Assembly: GCA_963791885.1 (NCBI GenBank)
Contig: CAWBUL010000004.1
Span: 62,001 to 126,000 of the forward strand
Source of the DNA: CAVSUZ01 sp963791885
GTDB taxonomy: Bacteria; Pseudomonadota; Alphaproteobacteria; Acetobacterales; Acetobacteraceae
Reading direction: 5' to 3'
Length of the DNA stretch: 64,000 nucleotides
The position numbers were made by a program, and so were the translations under genes. Shown here piece by piece: positions 27,069 through 35,208 of the stretch. The notes beneath the pieces are model-generated. The model searched no databases. It saw only the letters and a list, made by a program, of their open reading frames with translations, and was not told the origin of the DNA. Position 1 is the stretch's first letter; each line of letters opens with the position of its first letter.

Positions 27069-27707
27069 TCACGGCGTGGCCGTAGGCCCCAAGGACGGGA
27101 CGCCAACGAGTGCCAATGTCTGTGCGGTATCGAGCATCCGGCAGTATCCCTTGAAACAATCCAGCGCGGCGTGATGACGTGCCAGGCTTTCGGCCATGCA
27201 CGCATCGTGCACGCAGGTCATGAAGTAGCCCCGATCGGCTCCGTCCTTGACAGCGTGATCGACGCATTGGTCCGTGAGAAAGCCGCAGACGAAAACATCC
27301 TGGATACCGATATTGCGGAGCAGGTAGTCGAGGATGGTGGAGTTGAAGACGGAGGATGAGGTTTTCGGCAGTACGATCTCGTCGCGCTGGGGGACGATCT
27401 CGGGCAATACCTGCGCGTCCCACGATCCCTTGGCGTAAAAGAAGTTGGAAAGCTTGTAATCCAGGCTGCGGTCGCGGCCGTCAGCGGTCAGGTTCTCGAT
27501 GACGGTGTAGATCACTTCGAGCTTTGCCGCGCGGAAAGCAGAGAGCAGACGCCGGATGTTCGGGACGGTGTGCTGGGTCGCGGTCCTGTGAAATTCGGGG
27601 CGCCGCTCCGCTTCCTGGTCGTTCACCGTACCGTTCTGCACATCGATGATGAGCAGGGCGGCGTGTCCAGGAAGGATGGGGCGATCGCGGGTGAGAAGCG
27701 GGGCCAT
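27069..27707 (-). CDS. Isochorismatase-like cysteine hydrolase
   Basis: A 212-residue cytoplasmic hydrolase of the isochorismatase superfamily. The Asp-Lys-Cys triad is visible: Asp22 in LLIIDVQNG, Lys115 in VLPKTSSSVF and Cys148 in CGFLTDQCVDHAV. Members hydrolyse amides (nicotinamide, N-carbamoyl compounds, ureidoacrylate and biuret-like substrates) or isochorismate. I use the ATG at 27707, because the upstream extension is antisense to the ABC ATPase gene. The gene is convergent with the CUT1 permease (5-base gap) and divergent from the FrcA-like ATPase (66 bases), so it may belong to either uptake cluster. Confidence 0.87.
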   Translation of the reverse strand: MAPLLTRDRPILPGHAALLIIDVQNGTVNDQEAERRPEFHRTATQHTVPNIRRLLSAFRAAKLEVIYTVIENLTADGRDRSLDYKLSNFFYAKGSWDAQVLPEIVPQRDEIVLPKTSSSVFNSTILDYLLRNIGIQDVFVCGFLTDQCVDHAVKDGADRGYFMTCVHDACMAESLARHHAALDCFKGYCRMLDTAQTLALVGVPSLGPTATP

Positions 27708-27773
27708 GGCGTTGACGAGCTTATGGTGTTCGCACAAAGCTGGAACTGCGCAAGACGCAGGGAACGGAAACGG

Positions 27774-28539
27774 GTGCCAGCTCTGCTGGAAGTTGACGGT
27801 CTGCACAAGGCCTTCGGGCCGATCAGCGTGCTGCGCGGCGTCAACCTGGCGCTGGAGCCGGGGGAGGTCCTCGCCCTTGTAGGGGACAATGGGGCCGGCA
27901 AGTCCACGCTGATCAAGCACATCTCCGGCGTCTATCACGCTGACTTCGGGCGAAATCCGGCTGAACGGGCAGCGGCTGGAGTTGCGATCTCCTGCGGACG
28001 CACGAGGCCTTGGGATCGAGACGGTCTATCAGGACCTGGCGCTCGCGGATGAACTGTCTGTCGGCGCGAACATCTTCCTGGGTCGGGAGCCGGTGCGTCG
28101 GTTTCTCGGGTTTCTGCCGATGATCGATAACCGGGCGATCCGGGCGGAGACGGATTCCTTGTTGCGACGGATCGAGAGCCGGATTCCGTCGAAAGCGCGC
28201 ACGGTTTCGCGATTGTCGGGCGGACAGCGGCAGGCAGTGGCGATTGCTCGCGCGCTGTATTGGCAAGCGAAGGTCGTGATCCTGGACGAACCGACGGCAG
28301 CGCTGGCGGTGATGGAGCGGGAACACGTGATCCAGCTCGCGCGTCGCCTGGCCGCCGAGGGCGTGGGCGTGATCTATATCGGCCACAACCTGATTGAGAT
28401 CCTGGAGGTGGCCGACCGTGTGGCGGTGATGTATCGAGGTCAGATCGTCAAGGTCGTTCGGGCTTCCGAGACCGATCAGCAGGAGCTGATCAAGTATATG
28501 ACAGGCTTTACCGAAAGGGCGGATGTCCTTCCGGCATAA
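27774..28539 (+). CDS. Ribose/fructose-type ABC importer ATPase (FrcA-like), frameshifted
   Basis: Single-domain sugar ABC ATPase of about 254 residues, like FrcA rather than the duplicated RbsA. Walker A GDNGAGKST lies in the first part; QDLALADELS, signature LSGGQRQA, Walker B VVILDEPTAAL and the H-loop region GHNLIE lie in the second. The two parts are in different frames. Removing one T near 27945 restores a continuous chain through ADSGEIRLNGQRLELRSPAD. The total length (3n+1) agrees with a single inserted base. The start is the GTG at 27774 with an upstream GGGAA. As given, the gene would not make a working ATPase; a sequencing error is the simplest explanation. It heads the importer operon 27774-30570. 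Confidence 0.85.
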
Positions 28540-28565
28540 ATAATCACCAAACAAGGAGGAATCGC

Positions 28566-29571
28566 GTGAAAGCAACGCTGCTGATGACGGTGACGGCACT
28601 GGCATTTGCCGGTCCCTTGGAGGGGCCGGCGGTTGCGCAGACTCCTGATTTCTCCAAGGACCGGATTGTGGTGATCGTGAAGGCGACGACATCGCAGTAC
28701 TGGGCCACGGTGTTTGACGGGGCGGATGCGGCGCAGAAAGTGTTGGGTGTGCAGTTGTCCAAGCTTGGCGCGCAGGCGGAAACGGATGTGGCGGGCGAGG
28801 TCTCCATCATGGAGAACGCGATTTCGTCGCATCCGACGGCGATCGTGATTGCGGCGACGAATGCGCAGGCCCTTGCGCAGCCGATCGAGCATGCGACAGA
28901 GGCGGGCATTCCGGTGATCGTGATTGATTCGGATGCGAACACGAAAAAATATGTGACCTTCCTGGCTACCAATAACGTGACGGGTGGAGAGAAGGCGGCC
29001 GACGAGGTGGCTGCGTGCGTGAAGGCGCGCACGGGAAAGCAAGAGGGCAACGTCGCCTACATGACAGCACTGGCCGGCGCCCAGTCCTTGAACGACCGTG
29101 ACAAGGGCTTTGTGCAGGAGCTTCAGAAGTATCCGGGGCTGAAGATCGTGGAGCATCGGACGGGCAACAACGACCCGGCCCGTGCCCTGTCGGACGCCGA
29201 GGATATTTTGACCCGCCATCCTGATCTTGTCGGTATCTTTGCTGATAACGAGCTTGAGGGTGATGGTGCCGGCCGCGCGATCCAGGAGAAGAGCCTGGGA
29301 TCGAAGATCTGTGCTGTTGCCTTTGACACCTCGGACCAGGAAATCAGTTTCGTCCGCAACGGCAACCTGGATGGCCTGATCGTGCAGAACCCATTCATGA
29401 TGGGCTATGCGGGCGTGTGGTATGGAGTGGAAGCGGCGCACGGAGCGGTGCTGCCGAAGACGATCGAACTCGGGCGTGCATGTCGTGACCAAGGCGAATA
29501 TCGACAGCCCGGCGATGCAGGGGCTGCTGGATCCGAAGAAGTACAAGCTCACGCCGTTTCTGGGAGAGTAG
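28566..29571 (+). CDS. Ribose/fructose-type periplasmic binding protein (FrcB/RbsB-like), frameshifted near C-terminus
   Basis: Periplasmic sugar-binding protein, about 334 residues after correction. It has a GTG start at 28566 behind a strong AAGGAGG, a signal peptide ending AVA-Q, and the type-I fold with KATTSQYWATVFDGA and VIVIDSDANTK segments. The literal frame runs past the permease start to 29612 with an unlikely Arg/Gly-rich end. Dropping one G from the GGG at 29472-29474 gives LGVHVVTKANIDSPAM and later KKYKLTPFLGE, then TAG at 29569-29571, just ahead of the permease. The family match of the restored tail shows where the real end is. The ligand is a monosaccharide or similar small polyol by family. 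Confidence 0.85.
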
Positions 29572-29574
29572 GGC

Positions 29575-30570
29575 ATGAGCGCCACCGCTCGTTCGGAAAC
29601 GGCGGCGGCTGAGCAGGGCGGCTCGGGTGGACTCCGGCATCATCTGCCGGTGGAGACCTGGGTCGCGCTGTGCACCGTGCTGCTGTGGATCGGGCTGGCG
29701 GTCGCCTCTCCATACTTTCTGACCACCGGGAATATCTTCAACATCATGCGTCAGGTCTCGGTGGACGCGATCATTGCCTATGGAGAGCTGTTCACCATCA
29801 TCACCGCGGGGATCGACCTTTCGGTGGGGTCGGTTGCAGGACTGACGGGAATCGTGTTCGCGCTGACCCTGACCAGCGGAGTCAATGTGATCGTGGCACT
29901 GGTGTTGACGTTGCTGCTAGGGGCGGTGATCGGCTGCGTGAACGGCCTAGCGATCGACCGGCTCGGGATTCCGGCATTCATCGTGACGCTGGCGGGGCTG
30001 CAGGGATTCCGTGGACTGACGATGCTGGTCTCGGGCGGCATGACCGTCTCGGGGTTGCCCGATTCACTCGGGCTGGTAGCCAATACGTCGGTGCTTGGCG
30101 TTCCGACGATGTTTATCATCATGCTGTGTTTCGCGATCGGCTCGCAGTACCTGCTCGGCGCGACGCGGCTGGGGCGGTACTTGTACGCTCTCGGCAGCAA
30201 TATCGAGGCCGCGCGTCGCGTGGGCATCAACGTCACGAAGGTGACGGTGGTGGCCTATGGACTATCAGCGGTGTTCGCGACGGTCGCGGGCATGCTGCTG
30301 GTGGCGCGGCTGACGATGGGCAACCCGAACGCGGGCTATGGTGCGGAACTGCAGGCGATCGCCGCGGCTGTTGTGGGTGGGGCAAGCCTGTTCGGTGGCC
30401 GCGGCACGGTGGTTGGCTGCTTCATTGGCTCGGTGCTGTTCACAACGATCGGCAATGGGGCCAATCTGCTGGGTGTGAACTCCTTCTGGCAGATGGTGAT
30501 CGAAGGATTGCTGATCGCCGGGGTGGTTTACCTTGATAATGTGCAGAAGCGCCGCGCGAGCGGCGCTTAG
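29575..30570 (+). CDS. Ribose/fructose-type ABC importer permease (FrcC/RbsC-like)
   Basis: A 331-residue inner-membrane permease of the RbsC/FrcC type with eight to ten hydrophobic segments and the family-typical ITAGIDLSVGSVAGLTG. ALGSNIEAARRVGINVTKV docks the ATPase and GGASLFGGRGTVVG comes late. It begins 3 bases after the corrected binding-protein stop. Its last 28 bases (NVQKRRASGA) form a GNRA-capped hairpin that is duplicated just downstream. Confidence 0.92.
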   Translation: MSATARSETAAAEQGGSGGLRHHLPVETWVALCTVLLWIGLAVASPYFLTTGNIFNIMRQVSVDAIIAYGELFTIITAGIDLSVGSVAGLTGIVFALTLTSGVNVIVALVLTLLLGAVIGCVNGLAIDRLGIPAFIVTLAGLQGFRGLTMLVSGGMTVSGLPDSLGLVANTSVLGVPTMFIIMLCFAIGSQYLLGATRLGRYLYALGSNIEAARRVGINVTKVTVVAYGLSAVFATVAGMLLVARLTMGNPNAGYGAELQAIAAAVVGGASLFGGRGTVVGCFIGSVLFTTIGNGANLLGVNSFWQMVIEGLLIAGVVYLDNVQKRRASGA

Positions 30571-30605
30571 GGACAATGTGCAGAAGCGCCGCGCAAGCGG
30601 CGGAT
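30538..30605 (+). repeat. Tandem duplicate of a GNRA-loop hairpin at the permease 3' end
   Basis: Bases 30538-30565 and 30575-30602 match at 27 of 28 positions. Each copy folds as a GC-rich stem (GCGCCGC/GCGGCGC in copy 1) with a tetraloop, GCGA in copy 1 and GCAA in copy 2. The single difference keeps the GNRA loop. The first copy codes the last residues of the permease; the second is untranslated and precedes the acylase gene. It could attenuate or stabilise the operon mRNA. Confidence 0.6.
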
Positions 30606-30620
30606 AAGGCAGGCGCAGAC

Positions 30621-32963
30621 ATGGCAATGAACGACGACCGGCTGCTCGACGCAATGCGGAGCAGGGCGGGGCGAGATGAGGTGTGCCGGCAGGCCGGCGT
30701 TTCTGCTGCGGAGTTCGATGCTGCGCGGGACGACTGGCTGCGCCGGCACGCGCCGAAGCTGGAAGGGCGCTTCACGGGCGGTGTGGCGGGCGCGGTGGAG
30801 ATCAAGCGCGATGCCGCCGGCGTGCCGCATATTCACGGCGGCAGCCTGGAGGACCTGCATTTCGGTCTGGGCGTCGCGACGGCACAAGACCGGCTGTGGC
30901 AGATCGATCGGCTGCGCCGGCGCGCTCTGGGAGAACAGGCGGAGGTTCTGGGCGGCGCGTATGTCGCGAGTGACGTGGCGCATCGGACTGTCGGCATCGA
31001 CCTGATCGCCGAGCGCGAGGTGGGCGCTATGGATCCGGCGACGCGTGCGGCGGTGGACGCCTATGTCGCGGGGATCAATCGCGCGATCGAGGTGATGGGC
31101 GCCGATCTGCCGATCGAATTCCGGCTACTGGATTACGCGCCGGCGCCGTTTTCGGTGCGCGACGTCATCGCCATCGCACGTGGCATCTGGTGGTCCCTGA
31201 ACGGGCGGATTGATCGGCTGGCTGCCGCGGAATGCGCGCGATTCCTGCCGGAGGGATTGCGCGAGATCTACCTGACGCCGGAGGCCGCGGAGAATCTGGT
31301 GGTGCCGAGCGATGTTCTCGATCGCTCAGGCGCGGCGGGCACGGATGACGCGACGGGCAGCAACAACTGGGCGCTCCGACCGGGACGCACGGAATCGGGC
31401 CATGCGATCCTGTGCGGCGATCCGCACCAGCCGTTCTGGGTGCCGTCCTCCTGGTACGAATATGCGCTGCATGGGCCGAATGGGAATGCGGCGGGCGCCG
31501 GCCATCCGGGATTCCCGGGCATGTGGTGGGGCTGCAACGGGCGCATCGCGTGGGCGATCACGAACAACATGGCCTCGACCCGCGATCTGTACCGCGAGGA
31601 GGTGAAGCCGGACGATCCGTCGATGTATCGCGAGGGCGGCGCGTGGCGGCGTTTCGATGAGAGATCCGTGTCCATCCGGGTACGCGGCGAGGCGGATCGC
31701 GCGGTGACGATCCGCTCCACGGTGCGCGGGCCGGTGGTGAACGCGCTGATCACCCCCGTGACCGAGGGCGGCGATCCGCCGCTGTCGATGCTGTGGATCG
31801 GCGCGGAGCACATGGACGACGTGCGGGCCAGCATCGGGCTGTCGGGCGCGACAAGCTGGGCAGCGTTTCGGCGCGTGCTGCGCGACTGGTCCGTGGCCGT
31901 GTTCAACTTCGTCTATGCCGACCGTGATGGAAACATCGGTTATCAAATGTCCGGCCGCCTGCCGATCCGCGGACGCATCACCTATGGCTTCCGGGATGCT
32001 GGCAATCCGGACGATCAGTGGCAGGGATACATCCCGTTCGACGAGCTGCCGCGCAGCTACAATCCGAACCGCGGATACGTGGCGAGCGCCAATCAGCGGA
32101 TCGTCTCGCCCGATTTCGCCTTTCCTATCTATGGTGCGTACTCGCAGGGACATCGCGGCGTGCGGCTGGACCAGGCGCTGGGTGGCCACGGCCGGATGGA
32201 CCGGCGCGCCAATATCGGCGTGCAGAACGACGTAAAGAACTCCCGGGCCGAGGGGCTGGCGCCGCTTTTGTGCAGCCTGCTGAAGCACAGCACCGATCAG
32301 GATGTGCGGTTGCTTGCCGATACGCTGACGGGCTGGAACGCCAATTATGATCTGGCGGGCCCGGCTCCGACGGTGTTCGAATCTTTCATGGCGCGGTGGA
32401 ACCGGCTTGTCCTGGGACAGCACCTCCCGGCTCGCCTGATCGACCTGACGGTGCAGCAGACGGGTTTAGCGTCGAGCCTGATCGAGGGCGGAGTGCCGGA
32501 TTACTTCCCGGCGGGTACGGCAGCGGAAGCGGAGAAAGTTGCGCGCGAGACCATAGTGCATCTGCGCGAGCGGCTGGGGGCCGGGCCTGCCGATTGGGCA
32601 TGGGGAAAGGTGCACCTGGCGCATTGGAAGCATCCGCTGTCCTCGCCTGCGCTGGAAACGGCGTTCGATATTGGGCCGGCGCCGGTGGATGGCGGCTCGC
32701 ACACCTTGCGCAACACGGGTGGAGAACAGCCGCCGCATATGGCCTCATCCGGCGCGGAGTACCGGATCGTCGCAGACTTCGCCGATCCTGATCAATTCCT
32801 GGCCGTGCAAAACATCGGCAACTCGGCCGTGCCCGGCAGTCCGCACTATCGTGACCAGTTTCAGCCCTGGATCGACGGCACGTATCACGAGGTGCTGCTG
32901 CAGCCGGATGCGGTGGCGCGCACAACGATCAGCACCACGCGGATCGATCCGGCGGGGCGGTGA
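30621..32963 (+). CDS. Penicillin-acylase-family (Ntn) amidase, no signal peptide
   Basis: A 780-residue precursor of the penicillin acylase family. Autocleavage before Ser247 in TGSNNWAL would yield an alpha and a beta chain, with that Ser as the N-terminal nucleophile. The alpha part has DAAGVPHIHG and GVATAQDRLWQIDRLRRRALG; the beta part has GDPHQPFWVPSSWYE, NGRIAWAITNN and a late FDIGPAPVDGGSHTLRN. Family members cleave N-acyl amides, including beta-lactams and acyl-homoserine lactones. Most are periplasmic, yet this N-terminus (MAMNDDRLLDAMRSRAG) is not a signal peptide. It follows the sugar importer by 50 bases and may be in its operon. The ATG at 30621 is chosen over the frame start at 30576, which lies in the hairpin repeat. 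Confidence 0.88.
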   Translation: MAMNDDRLLDAMRSRAGRDEVCRQAGVSAAEFDAARDDWLRRHAPKLEGRFTGGVAGAVEIKRDAAGVPHIHGGSLEDLHFGLGVATAQDRLWQIDRLRRRALGEQAEVLGGAYVASDVAHRTVGIDLIAEREVGAMDPATRAAVDAYVAGINRAIEVMGADLPIEFRLLDYAPAPFSVRDVIAIARGIWWSLNGRIDRLAAAECARFLPEGLREIYLTPEAAENLVVPSDVLDRSGAAGTDDATGSNNWALRPGRTESGHAILCGDPHQPFWVPSSWYEYALHGPNGNAAGAGHPGFPGMWWGCNGRIAWAITNNMASTRDLYREEVKPDDPSMYREGGAWRRFDERSVSIRVRGEADRAVTIRSTVRGPVVNALITPVTEGGDPPLSMLWIGAEHMDDVRASIGLSGATSWAAFRRVLRDWSVAVFNFVYADRDGNIGYQMSGRLPIRGRITYGFRDAGNPDDQWQGYIPFDELPRSYNPNRGYVASANQRIVSPDFAFPIYGAYSQGHRGVRLDQALGGHGRMDRRANIGVQNDVKNSRAEGLAPLLCSLLKHSTDQDVRLLADTLTGWNANYDLAGPAPTVFESFMARWNRLVLGQHLPARLIDLTVQQTGLASSLIEGGVPDYFPAGTAAEAEKVARETIVHLRERLGAGPADWAWGKVHLAHWKHPLSSPALETAFDIGPAPVDGGSHTLRNTGGEQPPHMASSGAEYRIVADFADPDQFLAVQNIGNSAVPGSPHYRDQFQPWIDGTYHEVLLQPDAVARTTISTTRIDPAGR

Positions 32964-32988
32964 CCGAGGGGCCCGTGGAGGCGGTGTT

Positions 32989-33008
32989 CCGCGCGCCGCG
33001 GCGCGCGG
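32989..33008. repeat. Perfect 20-base palindrome after the acylase gene
   Basis: CCGCGCGCCGCGGCGCGCGG is self-complementary. It lies 26 bases after the acylase stop in a 206-base gap facing the convergent dioxygenase. It could act as a bidirectional terminator stem, but no T-run follows. I see nothing else in the gap. Confidence 0.4.
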
Positions 33009-33169
33009 CCCCGTGTAACCGGAGAGATCCCGTCAGCCGCGGCTCCGCCGCCTGGGTGCCATTGCTACCCGCGCTGTGCTCGGGCGACCGCCGAATGCTG
33101 CGAACAATACCGGGCGTGGAGCGCAGCGAGCGGTGATGGTTTCTGTTGTTTCTATCCTTTGTAAGGCGA

Positions 33170-34240
33170 TCAGTCCGCCGCGGCCATTTCCTTGCGATGG
33201 GTCATAGCGGCGAGATAACGCGACGGGACCTCCATCCGCGGCTCACGCTGACGCAGCCATAGACGGTGATCGTCGGATGCGTGCACGCGCTGCGCGTCGG
33301 TCAGTTCGGGCCAATCAGGTACGCGTAGCCAGAGCCGCAGCATGTGGCGACGGGCGGCGATGTCCGGCGCATCCCGGTAGTTGGTGCGGCCGTGCAGCAG
33401 AAGCCGATTGTTGAGGAACTGGATGTCGCCGGCGCGGATGTTCATGTCGAGGTAGAACTCGGGCGAGGAGGCCAGGCTCTCGATCATGTCGAGCGCCTCC
33501 TTCACGTCCGCAGGCAACGTGCCGCCGGCGCCGCGCGTCGCGTAGACGGTGCTGAGATAGCAGGAAAATTCGCCATCGCGCACCGCGAAGGTGGTGACCG
33601 GCCCGCGCGACGGAAGGCCAGTGCCGTATTGCGCGTCCAGGTCCATGCGGTGATATGGCATGGCTGTGTACAGGACGCGGGCCAGCTCGGGGCGTTCGGC
33701 GACGATCCGGTCGTGCACGGCGACGGCGCTCGCGATGCGGCTGACGCCGCCGGAGATCGCCTCGCGCAAGCACATCAGGGCGACGATGTCGCAGGAATCG
33801 CAGTGCATGCGCTGACCGCCGCCCTTGTGATAGCCCCGGGCCTGCGCTTCCACATCGGACACGTCGATGACATTGCCGAGCATCTCGCCCTGCCAGGATT
33901 GCGGCGTCGGTGTGCCGAGATGCGCACCGAGACCATACAGGATGCGGGCCATGTCGTCGGAATCGAAGCGTTCGGTGCTGAGGCCACGGAGCAGGATGAA
34001 GCCGCGGCCGTAGCGGAGGTCGTCGCGCAGCGCAGCAAGGCGTGCGCCCAGACGGGGGAGGGGGAAGCTTTCGGCTGTGATGTCCGGAAAATCCGGACCC
34101 CCGCGCGCCTGCAGCTCGCGCAGACCGGCGGCAATTTCATCCAGGTCCGCGGCCGAAAGCTGATGGAGGCCTTCGGCACGATAGTCGATCTGGGAGCCGA
34201 GCCACGCGGCCTTGCTGGCGATTGGTTTGAGATCAGTCAT
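33170..34240 (-). CDS. TauD/TfdA-like Fe(II)/2-oxoglutarate dioxygenase
   Basis: A 356-residue member of the TauD/TfdA superfamily. The facial triad is visible: His146 and Asp148 in MHCDSCD and His283 in LLLHGRTNY. An arginine in RRHMLRLWLR would bind 2-oxoglutarate. It has the family N-terminal block RYGRGFILLRGLS. Such enzymes hydroxylate small acids, sulfonates or amines. The chain is longer than TauD (about 280) and ends with a basic tail. It is a single gene on the minus strand, facing the acylase. The substrate is unknown; the neighbourhood suggests an organic acid or an N-acyl compound. Confidence 0.83.
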   Translation of the reverse strand: MTDLKPIASKAAWLGSQIDYRAEGLHQLSAADLDEIAAGLRELQARGGPDFPDITAESFPLPRLGARLAALRDDLRYGRGFILLRGLSTERFDSDDMARILYGLGAHLGTPTPQSWQGEMLGNVIDVSDVEAQARGYHKGGGQRMHCDSCDIVALMCLREAISGGVSRIASAVAVHDRIVAERPELARVLYTAMPYHRMDLDAQYGTGLPSRGPVTTFAVRDGEFSCYLSTVYATRGAGGTLPADVKEALDMIESLASSPEFYLDMNIRAGDIQFLNNRLLLHGRTNYRDAPDIAARRHMLRLWLRVPDWPELTDAQRVHASDDHRLWLRQREPRMEVPSRYLAAMTHRKEMAAAD

Positions 34241-34247
34241 CGGTGCG

Positions 34248-34460
34248 TCACTTCGTGAAGTGCGATTGTTCGGTTATCAGCAGCCCGGTGGACAGTGCGC
34301 CAGTCTGCTTCAAGCGGTAGCCGAAATTGTCATGACGTGCCCAGACCCGCAAGGTGTCGATCAACGCAACGGCGCACACTGAGGAGATGATCTTTCTCTG
34401 CGCACCGTCAGTGACGTCGAGCTTGCCGGTCCGGAAAGCCTGGACGAGAGGCCTGTGAGA
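34248..34460 (-). pseudogene. Start-less coding fragment, unrecognised
   Basis: A continuous minus-strand frame ending at the TGA at 34248-34250 encodes about 65 protein-like residues (for example GAQRKIISSVCAVALIDTLR and VWARHDNFGYRLKQTGALST). No ATG or plausible GTG begins it, and its upstream end runs into the CBS gene in another frame. I do not recognise it. It may be the tail of a deleted gene, or part of a gene broken by an indel. Confidence 0.3.
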
Positions 34461-34462
34461 CG

Positions 34463-35188
34463 TCAGGCGGTCGGCCGGTTCTGGTCGTCGTCTTCGGGGG
34501 AGAACACGATGCCGGTGTTTGGCTCAACACAGGCGAGACGGTTGTGCACGGCTGTCACGCCGGCTGTGTTTTCAGCGACCACTTGGATGGCGTCACGCTC
34601 TCGCAGATCGAACACGCAGCCGTCGATCTGCACCACCCCTTTCTCGGCGGTGATGGTGAGAAAGCGGTTGTGCGCCCAGGGCTGACGCGCGAGTTCGGCG
34701 CGAATGGCGTCGACGATGCCGGCGTCTGTCGGAATTTGTACCGCTGCACAGAGCTTTCTTTGCAGTTCCCGCACGAAATCGGCGCGGCTTATGATTCCGA
34801 CAAGCCGCCCATCAACGACAACGGGCAGACGTTTGATGCCGTGCCGCTCCATCAACGACACGGCGTCGTCCAGTGAGGAGTCGGCGCCCACGGTCACCAC
34901 GTCCGGGGTCATGATCTCGTTCACGCGCCGAGCATGTGTCTGGATATAACGATCGGCCTGCCGCCCGAGCGCGAACAGCGCGGTGAACCAGCCCGTCTTG
35001 CCTTGGGTGCCGGTTTCGGCGCGACGGAGCAGGTCGCCTTCAGTCAGCATGCCGACCACCTGTCCGTCGGGATCCACCACAGGCAGCCCGCTAATGTGGT
35101 TGTCCAGCATCATCTGTACCGCCTGCGACAGCGGGGCATCCCGCGCGATGGCGATGACGCTGTGCGACATCAGATCAGCCACTCTCAT
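34463..35188 (-). CDS. CBS-pair and BON domain protein
   Basis: A 241-residue cytoplasmic protein. The first CBS motif spans residues 1-60 (MSHSVIAIARDAPLSQAVQM through GMLTEGDLLRR) and the second about 90-145 (MTPDVVTVGADSSLDDAVSL through GIISRADFVREL). A BON domain follows in the last 90 residues (FLTITAEKGVVQIDGCVFD). CBS pairs bind adenosyl ligands and act as energy or redox sensors; the BON part usually binds lipids or proteins. It ends with an acidic tail. It lies 20 bases downstream of comM on the same strand, so the two may be cotranscribed. Confidence 0.88.
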   Translation of the reverse strand: MRVADLMSHSVIAIARDAPLSQAVQMMLDNHISGLPVVDPDGQVVGMLTEGDLLRRAETGTQGKTGWFTALFALGRQADRYIQTHARRVNEIMTPDVVTVGADSSLDDAVSLMERHGIKRLPVVVDGRLVGIISRADFVRELQRKLCAAVQIPTDAGIVDAIRAELARQPWAHNRFLTITAEKGVVQIDGCVFDLRERDAIQVVAENTAGVTAVHNRLACVEPNTGIVFSPEDDDQNRPTA

Positions 35189-35208
35189 GCGGCCCCCGTT
35201 TGCTTTGC

